Positions 34,559 through 44,442 of a stretch of DNA of 64,000 bases are shown piece by piece. Source of the stretch: DASWIG01 sp965371445. Its GTDB lineage: Bacteria > Acidobacteriota > Thermoanaerobaculia > Multivoradales > J023. A program made the translations under genes and the position numbers. Every line of letters begins with the position of its first letter. Positions within the stretch are counted from its first letter, which is position 1. The notes below the pieces were generated by a model, which saw only the letters and a list, made by a program, of their open reading frames with translations, was not told where the DNA came from and made no database searches. Location: the NCBI GenBank assembly GCA_965371445.1, contig CBDUYN010000031.1, positions 5,360 to 69,359 on the forward strand, given 5' to 3'.

Positions 34559-37485
34559 ATCCTCATCCTCTCGCCACCGGGGTCGTAGAAGGGCAAGGGC
34601 GCGACGCGGGCGAGCTTCAACACACCCCGACAGCCGTCTTCGTAGATCCGGAGCGGTGTTGCTTCCTCCGCCAGCGGCGCGTCGACGAGCGCCAGTCCCA
34701 CCGACTGGCCGAGCGTAGGGCTGTAGCGGGCGATCGACACGTAACCACGGATCTTCGTGTCGACGACGATCGCGCCGTCTCGCGGCGTCTCGCTCGGATC
34801 GTCCATCCGGAAGCCCACCAGCTTCAGCCGGTCCGGTTGGTCCTGGGTCTGACGCAGGGCCACGGCTCCCACGGTCTTGGCTTCGCCCTTCTTGCGCGAC
34901 CAGAGGAAACCGAGCCCGACGTCGTGCAGAGTCGTCCGCTGCTCCGTCTCCGAGCCGACGATAAGGTGTCCTTTTTCCATCCGCAGGATGTTCTGGGCCT
35001 CGACGCCGAAATTCCGGATCCCGTGCTCCGTGCCCGCCTCCTCGAGCGCCTCCCAGGCCGCCTGCGTGTAGGAGGCCGGCACGTGGAGCTCGAAGGAGAG
35101 CTCGCCGACGAACCCGAGGCGCATCGCCCGGACGGGAATCGTCCCCTTGGGGGGCTCGAGGGGGGAAACCTCTAGCGTTTCCGCGAGGACGAATTCCCGG
35201 TAGGCCCCGAAAGGAAAGGCCTCGTTCGTAACGTCTGAGCCCGTTACCTTTTCCAGCACCTTCCGGGCCTTGGGCCCGGCCACGTTGATCGCGCCGAAAG
35301 CGTCGGTGAGGTTGACCATCTTGAAGTCCCAGCCGTCGAAGCGCGTGTGATAGCGCAACCACTCGATCGTCTCGCCGGCACGGCCGGTGGTGGTCGTGAG
35401 GTAGTACTCGTCCTCACCCCGCTTGACGACGACTCCGTCGTCGACGACGCAGCCGTCGTCGTTCAACATGGCCGAGTACTTGACCCTTCCCGGCTTCAGC
35501 TTCGACATGTCGGAGACGTAGACGCGCTGGAGCGCTTTCAAGGCGTCCGGACCCCAGAGGCGGAACTTGCCCAGGGTGGAAGCGTCGAGCAGGCCTACGT
35601 GGGTCCGCACGTTTTCGATCTCTTCCCGGCAGGTCGGATCCGCCGAGAAGTAGCGCACCCGCTTCCAGGTCCCGATGCGGCGCAGGATGGCGCCCGGCTT
35701 CTTCTGGGACTCGTGCAGCGGCGTCCGCTTGCACATGTCGTGGTGGCTGCCGGCCAGGGCCGCCAGGCTGACGGCGACGAACGGCGCCCGGACGGTCGTG
35801 GGCCGGACCGCCTCGACCGGTTCTCCGAGGTGTTGAGCCATGACCAAAGGCAGGTTGTGTCCTGGGATGCCTCCCTGCCCCGGCCCCGTGCCGACCGCCG
35901 CGAAGCGCTTGACAAGCTCCGGCTGATCGAGACCCTGCTGCACGGCCTGGCGGACGTTCTTGACGGTCGTGTCCTCGTCGAAGCAGACGAAGGTCTTGCG
36001 TCCTTGAACTGGTGCCATGACGAGGGTAGAGCCGCGTTCCGGACCGGGCAGGGATCGGAGCTCTTCGTCGCTTTCGCGTAGCCGCGCCTCCACGGAAGCG
36101 CCGCAGTCGGACGCGGCGAATAGACCCGCCCGCCGTCCGGACGCTTCGATCGCCGCCGGATGGTGGAGGCCGGTGAGTCGGCCCGCCACGTGCATTCCGT
36201 ACGGCAGCTCCGTGGCGAGATAGGAGCCCGTATGCGCGTCGTAGGCGAGCTTGCCCCCGGCCATGGTGACGGGTCCGGTCAGAGGGGTCAGCCCGGCCGA
36301 AGCGACGAGGACGTCGCAGGCCACTTTCTTGGAGGCCGTTGCCGACAGCGAGCGCAGAACGACCGCGTCGACGGCTTGCCGGCCCTTCGCCTCGGCCGCG
36401 ACCCAACCGCGCAGCAACGGAATGCCGCGCTCCTCGAGCGCCCGGAGGAGCGACTCGTCGTGACCTTCCTCGCGGACGTCCGCGACGCAGGAGACGTCGA
36501 GGCCGAGCTCCGCCAGGTCGATGGCACACTCCAGCCCCAGGTCGTGAGCGACGCTGAAGGCCGCCGTCTTCCCCGGCAAGAGGCCGTAGGTCCGCGCTAG
36601 CCGATGGGCGCAGGCGACCTGCATGACCCCGGGGCGCTCGTTGTGCTCGAAGAGCAGCGGACGCTCGAGCGCGCCGGTGGCCACCACCACGCTCGCGGCA
36701 CGGATCTCGAAGTAACGCTCCACGAACGGATCGTCGCCTCCTCCGATCTGGAAGGCGGTGACCAGGTGGTCGTTGTAAATGCCGATCAGAGCCGTGGAAC
36801 AGAGAAGGCGGACGTTCTCGGTCTCAGCGAGCTCGGCCGCCAACCGGCGAGCCCGCTGTTGCATCCCGGCGCGGTATTCAAAGAAGCCGCCCAGCCACGG
36901 ACGCCTCTCCAGCAGGACGACCCGCAGTCCCTGCCGGGCGGCGGCGAGCGCCGCCTGCATCCCGGCCGGACCGCCGCCGCCGACACAGACCTCGGCGTTC
37001 AAGTAGGTCTCCTCGTAGCGTCCCGGTGCGCGAAAGCTGGAATCGAGCTTCCCGACGCCCGCCATCCTGCGGATCGCGCCCGCGGCCGGACCCCACACGG
37101 CCGCCGGCTTGTGCATCGTCCGGTAGTAGAAGCCGGCCGGCATGAAGGCGTCGAGCTTGTCGAGGAATCCGAGCCGGTCCCACTCCGCCGAGCCGCTGAC
37201 GTTCTGGGGCTCGACCCTCATGCCGTCCCTCAGGAGGATGGTCTCCGCCAGGACGTTGGGCACGTCATCCACTGACATCAGGGTGTTGGCGGACTCGCCG
37301 TCCAGGCTGTAGAGGCCGCGTGGCCGGTGGTACTTCAGGCTGCGGGAAAAAACGCGGATTCCGTTGGCGTAAAGAGCCGTGGCGACGGTGTCTCCGTCGA
37401 CGCCTTCGAGCGTCTTGCCGCGGTAGGTGAAGGACAGCTTCCGCGAAGAGTCAATCCGTAGGGTCGGGAGTAGGAGACGTTTCAT
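34555..37485 (-). CDS. soxA: Sarcosine oxidase alpha subunit-like protein
   Basis: A 976-residue SoxA. Residues 1-110 are the N-terminal ferredoxin-like segment (FTYRGKTLEGVDGDTVATALYANGIRVFSRSLKYHRPRG), then an NAD/FAD-binding module (VCVGGGGPAGMQAALAAARQGLRVVLLE, VVVATGALERPLLF), and from about residue 600 a GcvT-type folate domain (VGLLDASTLGKFRLWGPDAL, GFVGELSFELHVP, GHLIVGSETEQRTTLHDVGLGFLW). In the heterotetramer it receives formaldehyde-level carbon and forms methylene-tetrahydrofolate. Around residues 774-783 an extra SPLEPPKGTI is encoded by a dispersed repeat. Starts and ends with ATGA overlaps. Confidence 0.9.
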   Translation of the reverse strand: MKRLLLPTLRIDSSRKLSFTYRGKTLEGVDGDTVATALYANGIRVFSRSLKYHRPRGLYSLDGESANTLMSVDDVPNVLAETILLRDGMRVEPQNVSGSAEWDRLGFLDKLDAFMPAGFYYRTMHKPAAVWGPAAGAIRRMAGVGKLDSSFRAPGRYEETYLNAEVCVGGGGPAGMQAALAAARQGLRVVLLERRPWLGGFFEYRAGMQQRARRLAAELAETENVRLLCSTALIGIYNDHLVTAFQIGGGDDPFVERYFEIRAASVVVATGALERPLLFEHNERPGVMQVACAHRLARTYGLLPGKTAAFSVAHDLGLECAIDLAELGLDVSCVADVREEGHDESLLRALEERGIPLLRGWVAAEAKGRQAVDAVVLRSLSATASKKVACDVLVASAGLTPLTGPVTMAGGKLAYDAHTGSYLATELPYGMHVAGRLTGLHHPAAIEASGRRAGLFAASDCGASVEARLRESDEELRSLPGPERGSTLVMAPVQGRKTFVCFDEDTTVKNVRQAVQQGLDQPELVKRFAAVGTGPGQGGIPGHNLPLVMAQHLGEPVEAVRPTTVRAPFVAVSLAALAGSHHDMCKRTPLHESQKKPGAILRRIGTWKRVRYFSADPTCREEIENVRTHVGLLDASTLGKFRLWGPDALKALQRVYVSDMSKLKPGRVKYSAMLNDDGCVVDDGVVVKRGEDEYYLTTTTGRAGETIEWLRYHTRFDGWDFKMVNLTDAFGAINVAGPKARKVLEKVTGSDVTNEAFPFGAYREFVLAETLEVSPLEPPKGTIPVRAMRLGFVGELSFELHVPASYTQAAWEALEEAGTEHGIRNFGVEAQNILRMEKGHLIVGSETEQRTTLHDVGLGFLWSRKKGEAKTVGAVALRQTQDQPDRLKLVGFRMDDPSETPRDGAIVVDTKIRGYVSIARYSPTLGQSVGLALVDAPLAEEATPLRIYEDGCRGVLKLARVAPLPFYDPGGERMRI
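35139..35165 (+). repeat. Dispersed G/C-run repeat, copy B (inside soxA)
   Basis: TCGTCCCCTTGGGGGG, two variable bases, CGAGGGGGG, same as copies A and C. Read on the minus strand it encodes SPLEPPKGTI in the folate-binding domain of the sarcosine oxidase alpha subunit, in frame. Confidence 0.75.
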
Positions 37486-37742
37486 CCCATCTCCTCCGGA
37501 GGGTCGACCTCGCGGTTGGTGGTCGTGTCGCGCCAGATGGCGAACCAGGTGGCGCAGCCGTCGCGGTGGAACCACCACTCGTGGACGACACCCGCCACGC
37601 ACCGGTTGCTGTGGACGTAATCCATCCAGGTCTCGGGCGTCATGCCCTCCTCTTCCGGGCGAGGACCCTTGTCCTCGCCGCCGTAGCGAAACTCGTAGCT
37701 GTTGCGTGGTCCGCAGGTGGGACAGGTGATGAGAAAAGACAT
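37482..37742 (-). CDS. soxD: Sarcosine oxidase delta subunit
   Basis: An 86-residue SoxD. It has the zinc-binding CPTCGPRNSYEFRYGGE start, followed by TWMDYVHSNRCVAGVVHEWWFHRDGCATWFAIWRDTTTN, all typical of the family. Overlaps soxA as ATGA and follows soxB by 15 bases. Confidence 0.95.
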   Translation of the reverse strand: MSFLITCPTCGPRNSYEFRYGGEDKGPRPEEEGMTPETWMDYVHSNRCVAGVVHEWWFHRDGCATWFAIWRDTTTNREVDPPEEMG

Positions 37743-37757
37743 CGTCGTTCTCGTTCG

Positions 37758-38981
37758 CTAATTCCAAGGACCATAACGAATCGCTCCGGCGGTCTCGCCC
37801 AGGAGCCGATGCTGCTCGTAGCGGCGCAGGTTGAGCGGTTTCAAGATGTCGGGGCATTCGCCGGTGGCCATGAAGCGGGCCATGTGCTTGCCGGTCGCCG
37901 AACAGGACTTGAACCCGAAGTAGCCCCAGCCGAAATTCATGTAATAGCCCTCGATGGGATCGTTGCCGTCGATGATGGGGGCCATGTCCGGCGTCATGTC
38001 GGCGAGCCCCGCCCAATGACGCATGAACTTCACTCCCTTGAGGCAAGGCAGGATCTCGGTCAACGCTTCGGCCTGGTGCTTGAGGTAATAGGCCGTGGTC
38101 TGGTTGGTGTAGTTGGGCCAGGGATCCATGTGGGCGCCGGTGGCGATCTCTCCCTTCAAGGTCTGGTTGCAGTAGACGTGATAGGCGCCCGAGGAGACCA
38201 CGTGGTCGAGGAGAGGCTTGAGAGGTTGGGTGACCATGGCCTGAATCGTCAGCACGCTGATCGGCAACCGAATGCCCAGGAGGTGGTAGGAGAGGGCCGC
38301 GGAGTATCCGCCCGCGGCGAGGAGGACGCGCGGCGTCTGAATCGTGCCGCGAGAGGTCTCGACCGATGCGACCTTGCCCGCTTTCACGCCGATTCCCGTC
38401 ACCTCGGTCTCCTGGTGGATGTGGACGCCTTTTGCGGACGCCCCTTTCGCCAGGCCCCAGACGACGGCGTCGTGGCGCACGATGCCCCCGGGCGGGTGAT
38501 ACATGGCTCCTAGGATCGGGTAGCGCGGCCGGTCCGAGACGTCGAGCGCCGGGACCCTTTCCTTGACTTGTTGCACGTCTAGAAGCTCGCTTTGGATCCC
38601 GTAGAACTGCGCCGAGGCGACGTTCATCCGGGCCGCGGTCAAGGCCGCCTCACTGTGGCAGAGGTTCAGGTTGCCGCAGTTGTAGAACATCAGGTTGAAG
38701 TCGAGCTCGCGGGTCAGGACCGGCCACAGCTCCAGCGCCTCCTTGTAGAGAGGAAGGTTTTCCTGGGTGCGCTGGTTGGCCCGGACGATGGCGGTGTTGC
38801 GTCCGGAGCCGCCGAAGCCGACGAACCTCTTCTCGAGGACCGCGACGTCGGTCATGCCGTGGTCTCGGGCGAGGAAGTAGGCGGTGGCCAGGCTGTGGAG
38901 CCCGCCTCCCACGAGCACCGCGTCGTAGCTTGAATTGAGCGGCGGGCGAGTCTCCCAGAGAGGCTTGTGCGGGTCGAACAT
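37758..38981 (-). CDS. soxB: Sarcosine oxidase beta subunit
   Basis: A 407-residue FAD amine oxidase: AVLVGGGLHSLATAYFLARDHG, FVGFGGSGRNTAIVRANQ (typical SoxB hairpin), and C-terminal MTPDMAPIIDG and FGWGYFGFKSCSATGKHMARFM. It demethylates sarcosine or a related N-methyl amine; canonical SoxB also carries covalent FMN that reduces oxygen. Here etfBA are in the same operon, so electrons may go to ETF instead. Follows the upstream FAD oxidoreductase by 18 bases. Confidence 0.92.
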   Translation of the reverse strand: MFDPHKPLWETRPPLNSSYDAVLVGGGLHSLATAYFLARDHGMTDVAVLEKRFVGFGGSGRNTAIVRANQRTQENLPLYKEALELWPVLTRELDFNLMFYNCGNLNLCHSEAALTAARMNVASAQFYGIQSELLDVQQVKERVPALDVSDRPRYPILGAMYHPPGGIVRHDAVVWGLAKGASAKGVHIHQETEVTGIGVKAGKVASVETSRGTIQTPRVLLAAGGYSAALSYHLLGIRLPISVLTIQAMVTQPLKPLLDHVVSSGAYHVYCNQTLKGEIATGAHMDPWPNYTNQTTAYYLKHQAEALTEILPCLKGVKFMRHWAGLADMTPDMAPIIDGNDPIEGYYMNFGWGYFGFKSCSATGKHMARFMATGECPDILKPLNLRRYEQHRLLGETAGAIRYGPWN

Positions 38982-38999
38982 GACCGTCGGCGCCCTCGG

Positions 39000-40307
39000 T
39001 CAGCCGATCACCGAGAACGAAGAATCCGGATTGACTGTCCTCAGGCGGCTGAAGAAACCGACGTCGCAGAGGCGTCCGGTGTACTTCATCTTGAATTGCA
39101 CCGGATCGGAGTCGTGGTCCTGGCCCGCCTCGACCCGTTCGATCAGCTCCGCCATCAGGGCACCGGCCACCGGGGCGTTCTTGTACTGGTTGCCGGAAGT
39201 GCCCACCGCCATGTAGAAGCCGGGAAGCACCGACTTGTCGTAGATCGGGATCCAGTCCTCGGTACAGTCGTAGAGGTCGACCAGACCCTTGGGCTCGGCG
39301 GGGATGGGCAGGTCCTTGACCCGTTGGGCCTCCCGCATGACCTGGGTCTGCCATTGATCGGTGAAGCTCTGGTCGTAGTCGTCGGCGTCCTCGACCCAGT
39401 CGAGGGGGTCGCACTCGGGGTCCTCCGAGCCGATCAGGATGTGGTTGCCGACCTCGGGCCTCGAATAGCAACCGATATCGCCGTCGGAGATGATCGGTCC
39501 GAGGAAGCCGTAGTCGATCTCCTCGGGCGCCGGCACATGACAGACCTCCTGCTTCAAAGGTCGGGTCTTCATCTTCATCTCATCCTCGACCCCGGCCATC
39601 CGGTTGATCTTGTAGGAGGCGGGACCGGCGACGTTGACGACGACCGGGGCCATGAGCTCGCGGCCGTCGGCGAGCTTCACGCCGGCGGCACGGCCGTCAA
39701 TCTTTAGGATCTCGACGACGGCCGCGTTGAAGAGGAGCTCCCCGCCATGGGCCTCGCAGGCCCGCTGCACGTTGTGGACGGAGAGCTGGGGGTCGGTGAT
39801 GAAGCCCGACTCGGGGATGTAGACGGCCCCGCTCACGATGCCCCCGGTGGGCTCGCCGAAGCGCGGGTCGCTGGCCACGACGGGGGGCCCGTAGCGGCGG
39901 GTGTCGACAAAAGAGAGCATCCGCTCGACCTCGTCGGGCTCGAGCTCCTGGTAGACGACGCCGAGCTCGTCGAGGCTCGTCATGACGTTCACAAGCTGGT
40001 GGTTCCTCTCGCACTTCGTGACCAGACACCCGGTGTTGACGTACTTCGCCATGCCGGCTTCGTCGACCACGCCCAGGTACTTCGGCCAGTCGATCCAGTA
40101 GAAGTACCCCTCGCGCGCCATGGCGACGCCGTCGGGGGTCGAGTAGTGGAGGCGGATGATGGCGCAGGAGTTGGAGGTGGAACCGTAGCCGGCGGCCGAG
40201 AGCTTGTCGACGTTCGCCGTCCTCCATCCCTTCTTGGCGAGCTCGAAGGCGGTGCAGCAGCCGATGATCCCCGCGCCGACGATGATGGCGTCGTATTCCC
40301 TTGGCAT
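39000..40307 (-). CDS. FAD-dependent amine oxidoreductase (DadA/SoxB-like)
   Basis: A 435-residue enzyme of the DAO family: IIVGAGIIGCCTAFELAKKGWRTANVDK, GYGSTSNSCAIIRLHYST, RLVVNVAG-like VVVNVAGPASYKINRMAG, and DCTEDWIPIYDKSV with MAVGTSGNQYKNAPVAGALMAELI at the C-terminus. It resembles dimethylglycine/sarcosine dehydrogenase-type proteins and may attack a precursor methylamine such as dimethylglycine before soxB acts. First gene of the operon continuing through etfA, unless the S9 peptidase gene 32 bases upstream is included. Confidence 0.88.
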   Translation of the reverse strand: MPREYDAIIVGAGIIGCCTAFELAKKGWRTANVDKLSAAGYGSTSNSCAIIRLHYSTPDGVAMAREGYFYWIDWPKYLGVVDEAGMAKYVNTGCLVTKCERNHQLVNVMTSLDELGVVYQELEPDEVERMLSFVDTRRYGPPVVASDPRFGEPTGGIVSGAVYIPESGFITDPQLSVHNVQRACEAHGGELLFNAAVVEILKIDGRAAGVKLADGRELMAPVVVNVAGPASYKINRMAGVEDEMKMKTRPLKQEVCHVPAPEEIDYGFLGPIISDGDIGCYSRPEVGNHILIGSEDPECDPLDWVEDADDYDQSFTDQWQTQVMREAQRVKDLPIPAEPKGLVDLYDCTEDWIPIYDKSVLPGFYMAVGTSGNQYKNAPVAGALMAELIERVEAGQDHDSDPVQFKMKYTGRLCDVGFFSRLRTVNPDSSFSVIG

Positions 40308-40339
40308 GTGCTTCTCTCTCCTGGGTTGCCGAGTCGACC

Positions 40340-42076
40340 TCACCGCACCTCGGTCATAGCCCAGGCGAAGGCGAGCTCGTCGATGTACCAGCGCTTCAGG
40401 TCGTCCTTGCGGCCGGAGCCGTGTCCGGCACCCCGGACGAGGCGCAAGATCGCCACTCTCCTGGCATCGTTCCCGCGCTGCATCTCGGCCACGTACTTGT
40501 AGATGTGCCCGGGCTTGCAGCGGGGATCGTTCTCGCCGACCATGTGCAGGATCGGTGGGTACGGCCCCTCGTGGCGCACGTTGTGAAGAGGCGAGTAGCT
40601 TCTCAGGTACTCGAACATCTCCTGGCTCTCGTTGGGATGTCCGAGCTCCATGGTGGCCGTGGCGCCTGTGGGCGTGTCCTGGATGCGCAACATGTCCACG
40701 ACGGCGATTTTGGAAACCACGGCGCCGAACAGCTCCGGGCGTTGGTTGTAAGCGGCGGCGGTCAGCAGACCGCCGTTGCTGCCGCCCAGGATGGTGAGTC
40801 GGGAGGGGCTGGTGTACTTCTCGTTGACCAGGTGCTCGGCGGCGGCGTAGAAGTCCTTGAACACGTCCTGCTTGTTCATGAACTGGCCGGCCTTGTGCCA
40901 CGCGTCGCCGTACTCGCCGCCACCTCTCAAGGTGGCGATGGCGTAGGTGCCTCCCATGTGGAGCCACGCGTGAATGCGGTTGTTGAAGCGGGGGAGCAAC
41001 GAGATCCCCCAGCCGCCGTAGCCGTAGAGGAGGGTTCTGGACCGACCGTCCCGCGGGGTGGCCGCCGGCCGCAGGATGGTCATGGGAATCCTCGTACCGT
41101 CGAAGGAGTCGTAAAAGACCCGGGCCACTTCGTAGCTGTCGAGCTCGGGCGGCGTTTCGACGGCCTCGATGACCGTCAACGTTTTCTCGGTCGTATCGTA
41201 GGCGTAGACGGACTGGGGACGGAGGAACGCCGCGGCCATGAACTGTCCCTCCCAGGGGCGTCGATAAACCAGCTTGTCCTTGTCCAGGGACGTTCCCACG
41301 GTGTGGAGGTAGACGCCCGGCTCCTTGTCGGAGCCCTGTCCCAGGATCGTCGGCATGTCGACCCACGTGTAGAGGAAACCGCTCTCGTCCGGCAGCCAGG
41401 CGGTGACGAACGTGTGCGCCGCGGGGATGAAATCGTCCAGCTCCCTGCCGTCCTCGGTGTCGTAGAAGCGGATCTCCGCCGCGTCGGCACCGGCCCGATG
41501 GATGAGGTAGCCGACGAACCGGCCCTCGGGGCTGGGATAGAGGGTCGTTCGGGTGGAGACCTTCTCGCCCGGATTTCGCTCGTTGAGGTCGAAGATCGCC
41601 TCCGGCTCGCCGTCGCCCTTTCGGACGTAGAGGACGTTGTGGGACTTCCCTTCCGCGGCCTTCCACAGGAATGTCCTGTCCCCCTTGCGAACCGGGACCG
41701 CAACGACGCCGTCCAGCCAGTGGCTCTCCATGTAATCCGCGATGGCCTCGCGGTCGCCAAGCTCGCCGAAGAACCGTTCGGCGATCCCGTCCTGCTTCGA
41801 GAGCCAGGCCTGGGTCTCGGCGGCGGCCTCGTCTTCCATCCAGCGATAGGGATCCGGAACCTCGACACCGTGGTAGACGTCCACGTCGTCACCGCGTCTG
41901 GCCTCGGGGTACTCGATCCAGGCGACGTCCACGGCCGATGCTGTCTCGGTGATCCCCACAGGGGTGGACGCTTCCCGATGAGATTCACAGCCCGCCATGA
42001 GGGCGACGAGGGCCAGCGACGTCAGCCGGACAGTGACCATCCGCGGATTCTTCCATGTCATCAATGTTTGTTTCAT
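40340..42076 (-). CDS. Prolyl oligopeptidase family (S9A) lipoprotein, short propeller
   Basis: A 578-residue serine peptidase. A lipoprotein signal (LTSLALVALMAGC) is followed by YHGVEVPDPYRWMEDE, a shortened beta-propeller, and the alpha/beta-hydrolase domain: ILRPA...LLYGYGGWG, the nucleophile motif GGSNGGLLTAAAYNQRPELF, acid ENDPR and GAGHGSG for the histidine. Typical S9A members run near 690 residues; here roughly 100 are missing from the propeller, which could widen access to the active site. Periplasmic or outer-membrane anchored. Divergent from the transporter gene with only 55 bases between. Confidence 0.88.
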   Translation of the reverse strand: MKQTLMTWKNPRMVTVRLTSLALVALMAGCESHREASTPVGITETASAVDVAWIEYPEARRGDDVDVYHGVEVPDPYRWMEDEAAAETQAWLSKQDGIAERFFGELGDREAIADYMESHWLDGVVAVPVRKGDRTFLWKAAEGKSHNVLYVRKGDGEPEAIFDLNERNPGEKVSTRTTLYPSPEGRFVGYLIHRAGADAAEIRFYDTEDGRELDDFIPAAHTFVTAWLPDESGFLYTWVDMPTILGQGSDKEPGVYLHTVGTSLDKDKLVYRRPWEGQFMAAAFLRPQSVYAYDTTEKTLTVIEAVETPPELDSYEVARVFYDSFDGTRIPMTILRPAATPRDGRSRTLLYGYGGWGISLLPRFNNRIHAWLHMGGTYAIATLRGGGEYGDAWHKAGQFMNKQDVFKDFYAAAEHLVNEKYTSPSRLTILGGSNGGLLTAAAYNQRPELFGAVVSKIAVVDMLRIQDTPTGATATMELGHPNESQEMFEYLRSYSPLHNVRHEGPYPPILHMVGENDPRCKPGHIYKYVAEMQRGNDARRVAILRLVRGAGHGSGRKDDLKRWYIDELAFAWAMTEVR

Positions 42077-42131
42077 GGGCTCCTCCTTGTCTCTCTATAT
42101 GGTAGCCCTACACTACTGTATAGTCGCCGCC

Positions 42132-43505
42132 ATGGCGCGTGAGACCTGGGCAAGTCGGTTCGGCTTCATCATGGCGACGGCGGGTTTCGCGATCGGCCTC
42201 GGCAACATCTGGCGCTTTCCCTACATGACGGGCATGAACGGCGGCGGGGCCTTCCTGTTCGTGTACGTCGTCTTCGCGCTCCTGATCGGCATTCCGCTGA
42301 TGACGGCCGAGATCTCCCTCGGGCGCAAGTCCCAGCTGACGCCGATCGCCGGGATGTATCGCCTGACCGGATCCAAGGTCAGTCCGTGGAACCTCTTCGG
42401 CTGGCTCGGGGTGTCGGCCGCGGTGATCATCCAGTCGTACTACGTCATGCTGATCGGCTGGATCTTCGGCTACTTCTTCCACATCGTCTCGGGCGGGCTC
42501 GACGGCGCCACGTCCGTCGCGTCGGAGGCGCGCCCTGTTACGACCGTGCTGGCGGCGGAGTACGAGACCTTCATCGCCGCGCCCGGGCCGGTCCTCGGCT
42601 ACACCGGCCTCGTTGTCGTCGTGCTCGCCGTCGTCGTCGGCCGCGGGTTGCGCGGCGGCCTGGAACGTGTGGCGAAGTTTGCCATGCCGGCGCTCTTCGT
42701 CCTGCTCGTCGCCCTGGCGATTCGCTCTCTGAGCTTTCCCGGCGCGATGCAGGGGCTTGCCTGGTACCTGACTCCCGACTTCTCGGCGATCGACGCCGAG
42801 ACGGTTCTGGCGGCGCTCGGCCAGGCCTTCTACTCGATTGGCATCGGCATGGCCGCCGCCTTCGGCTTCGGCGGTTACCTGGACCGCGAGCGAAGCGACG
42901 TTCCCGGCAACGCGGCGATCGTCGTGGCCTGCGACACGGGGATCGCCTTCCTCGCCGGCCTGGTGATTTTTCCGGCGCTTTTCGCCTTCGGCCTCGCGCC
43001 CGACGCCGGGCCGGGGCTCTTATTCGTCACGATGACGAGCCTTTTTGCCCAGATGCCGGCCGGGCAACTTTTCGGCGCGGCCTTCTTTTTCCTGCTCATC
43101 CTGGCAGCGGTGACGTCGGCCGCCGCTCTCCACGAGGTGCTGACGGCGACGCTTACCGATCTCGTGCCACTGCGCCGGCGCACGGCGTCGTGGCTTCTGG
43201 CCGGCCTCTTCCTGGTACTTTCGACGCCGATCATCCTCTCGCAGGGACCGTGGTCCGACGTCCGGCTTTTCGACATGGACCTCTTCGGCCTTGCCGACAA
43301 GGTCTCGGGGAGCTACATGCTGCCGGCGGGCGGGCTCGTGCTGGCGCTCTATACCGTCTTCGTGTGGAAGTTCGACCGCTTTCGCGACGAGACCAACGTC
43401 GGCGCCGGCTCCTTCAAAGTCTCGGGGCTGTGGAAGCCCCTGGTGGTCTTCGTGATTCCCCTCGCTGTCGCTGTCGTGCTGCTGGCGGGCCTTGGAATCC
43501 TCTGA
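42132..43505 (+). CDS. Sodium:neurotransmitter symporter (NSS/SNF) family transporter
   Basis: A 457-residue transporter with about 11-12 helices. Helix 1 has ASRFGFIMATAGFAIGLGNIWRFPYM and the next GGGAFLFVYVVFALLIGIPLMTAEISLGR, the LeuT-fold sodium and substrate site. AFYSIGIGMAAAFGFGGYL matches helix 6. It probably imports an amino acid or related amine with sodium; the amine oxidation operon next door makes a methylated amine possible. TATAGT at 42119-42124 ends seven bases before the ATG, which suggests a leaderless transcript. Confidence 0.92.
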   Translation: MARETWASRFGFIMATAGFAIGLGNIWRFPYMTGMNGGGAFLFVYVVFALLIGIPLMTAEISLGRKSQLTPIAGMYRLTGSKVSPWNLFGWLGVSAAVIIQSYYVMLIGWIFGYFFHIVSGGLDGATSVASEARPVTTVLAAEYETFIAAPGPVLGYTGLVVVVLAVVVGRGLRGGLERVAKFAMPALFVLLVALAIRSLSFPGAMQGLAWYLTPDFSAIDAETVLAALGQAFYSIGIGMAAAFGFGGYLDRERSDVPGNAAIVVACDTGIAFLAGLVIFPALFAFGLAPDAGPGLLFVTMTSLFAQMPAGQLFGAAFFFLLILAAVTSAAALHEVLTATLTDLVPLRRRTASWLLAGLFLVLSTPIILSQGPWSDVRLFDMDLFGLADKVSGSYMLPAGGLVLALYTVFVWKFDRFRDETNVGAGSFKVSGLWKPLVVFVIPLAVAVVLLAGLGIL

Positions 43506-43538
43506 GGGAGCTCTTCGATGCGGTCGATGAAGGCCATG

Positions 43539-43574
43539 ATTATGCAGCTCAGCATAATGCAAGCCTGCATAATC
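43539..43574. repeat. Cluster of ATTATGC/GCATAAT boxes
   Basis: ATTATGC at 43539-43545 (inverted) and GCATAAT at 43552-43558 and 43567-43573 (direct, 15 bases apart). The first and third form an 8-bp inverted repeat ATTATGCA/TGCATAAT (43539-43546, 43566-43573). It stands out as AT-rich in a GC-rich gap between convergent genes; could be an operator or a 3' structure. Confidence 0.45.
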
Positions 43575-43672
43575 TTCCACCCTCTGGGTGATCCCCGAGG
43601 GGCAGCAGAAGCCGCGGCGCTGAGAAGGTCGGCTCTCCCAAGGACAGTCGACCCATGCCCCCATTTCCTACC

Positions 43673-44287
<615 letters not shown>

Positions 44288-44339
44288 GTCGTGCTCTCCT
44301 GGGTCGAAGCAAGGTTTTGCGGGAGGCTCGTTTTCAACG

Positions 44340-44387
44340 GCAAAAGACGTCCCCTTTGAAAAAGGACGCTCTTAAAACGGGCAAATC
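44340..44387 (+). repeat. 48-base dispersed repeat, copy 1
   Basis: Begins GCAAAAGACGTCC and continues with TGAAAAAGG, GCTCTTAAAACGGGCAAA. It aligns without gaps to 61910-61957 with about three-quarters identity by eye. Located in the gap before the serine hydrolase remnant. Confidence 0.65.
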
Positions 44388-44442
44388 GGAACCTTCATCC
44401 GCCTCCACAGTATACGGGAGTGCACCAAGAGGAGAAACAGGC

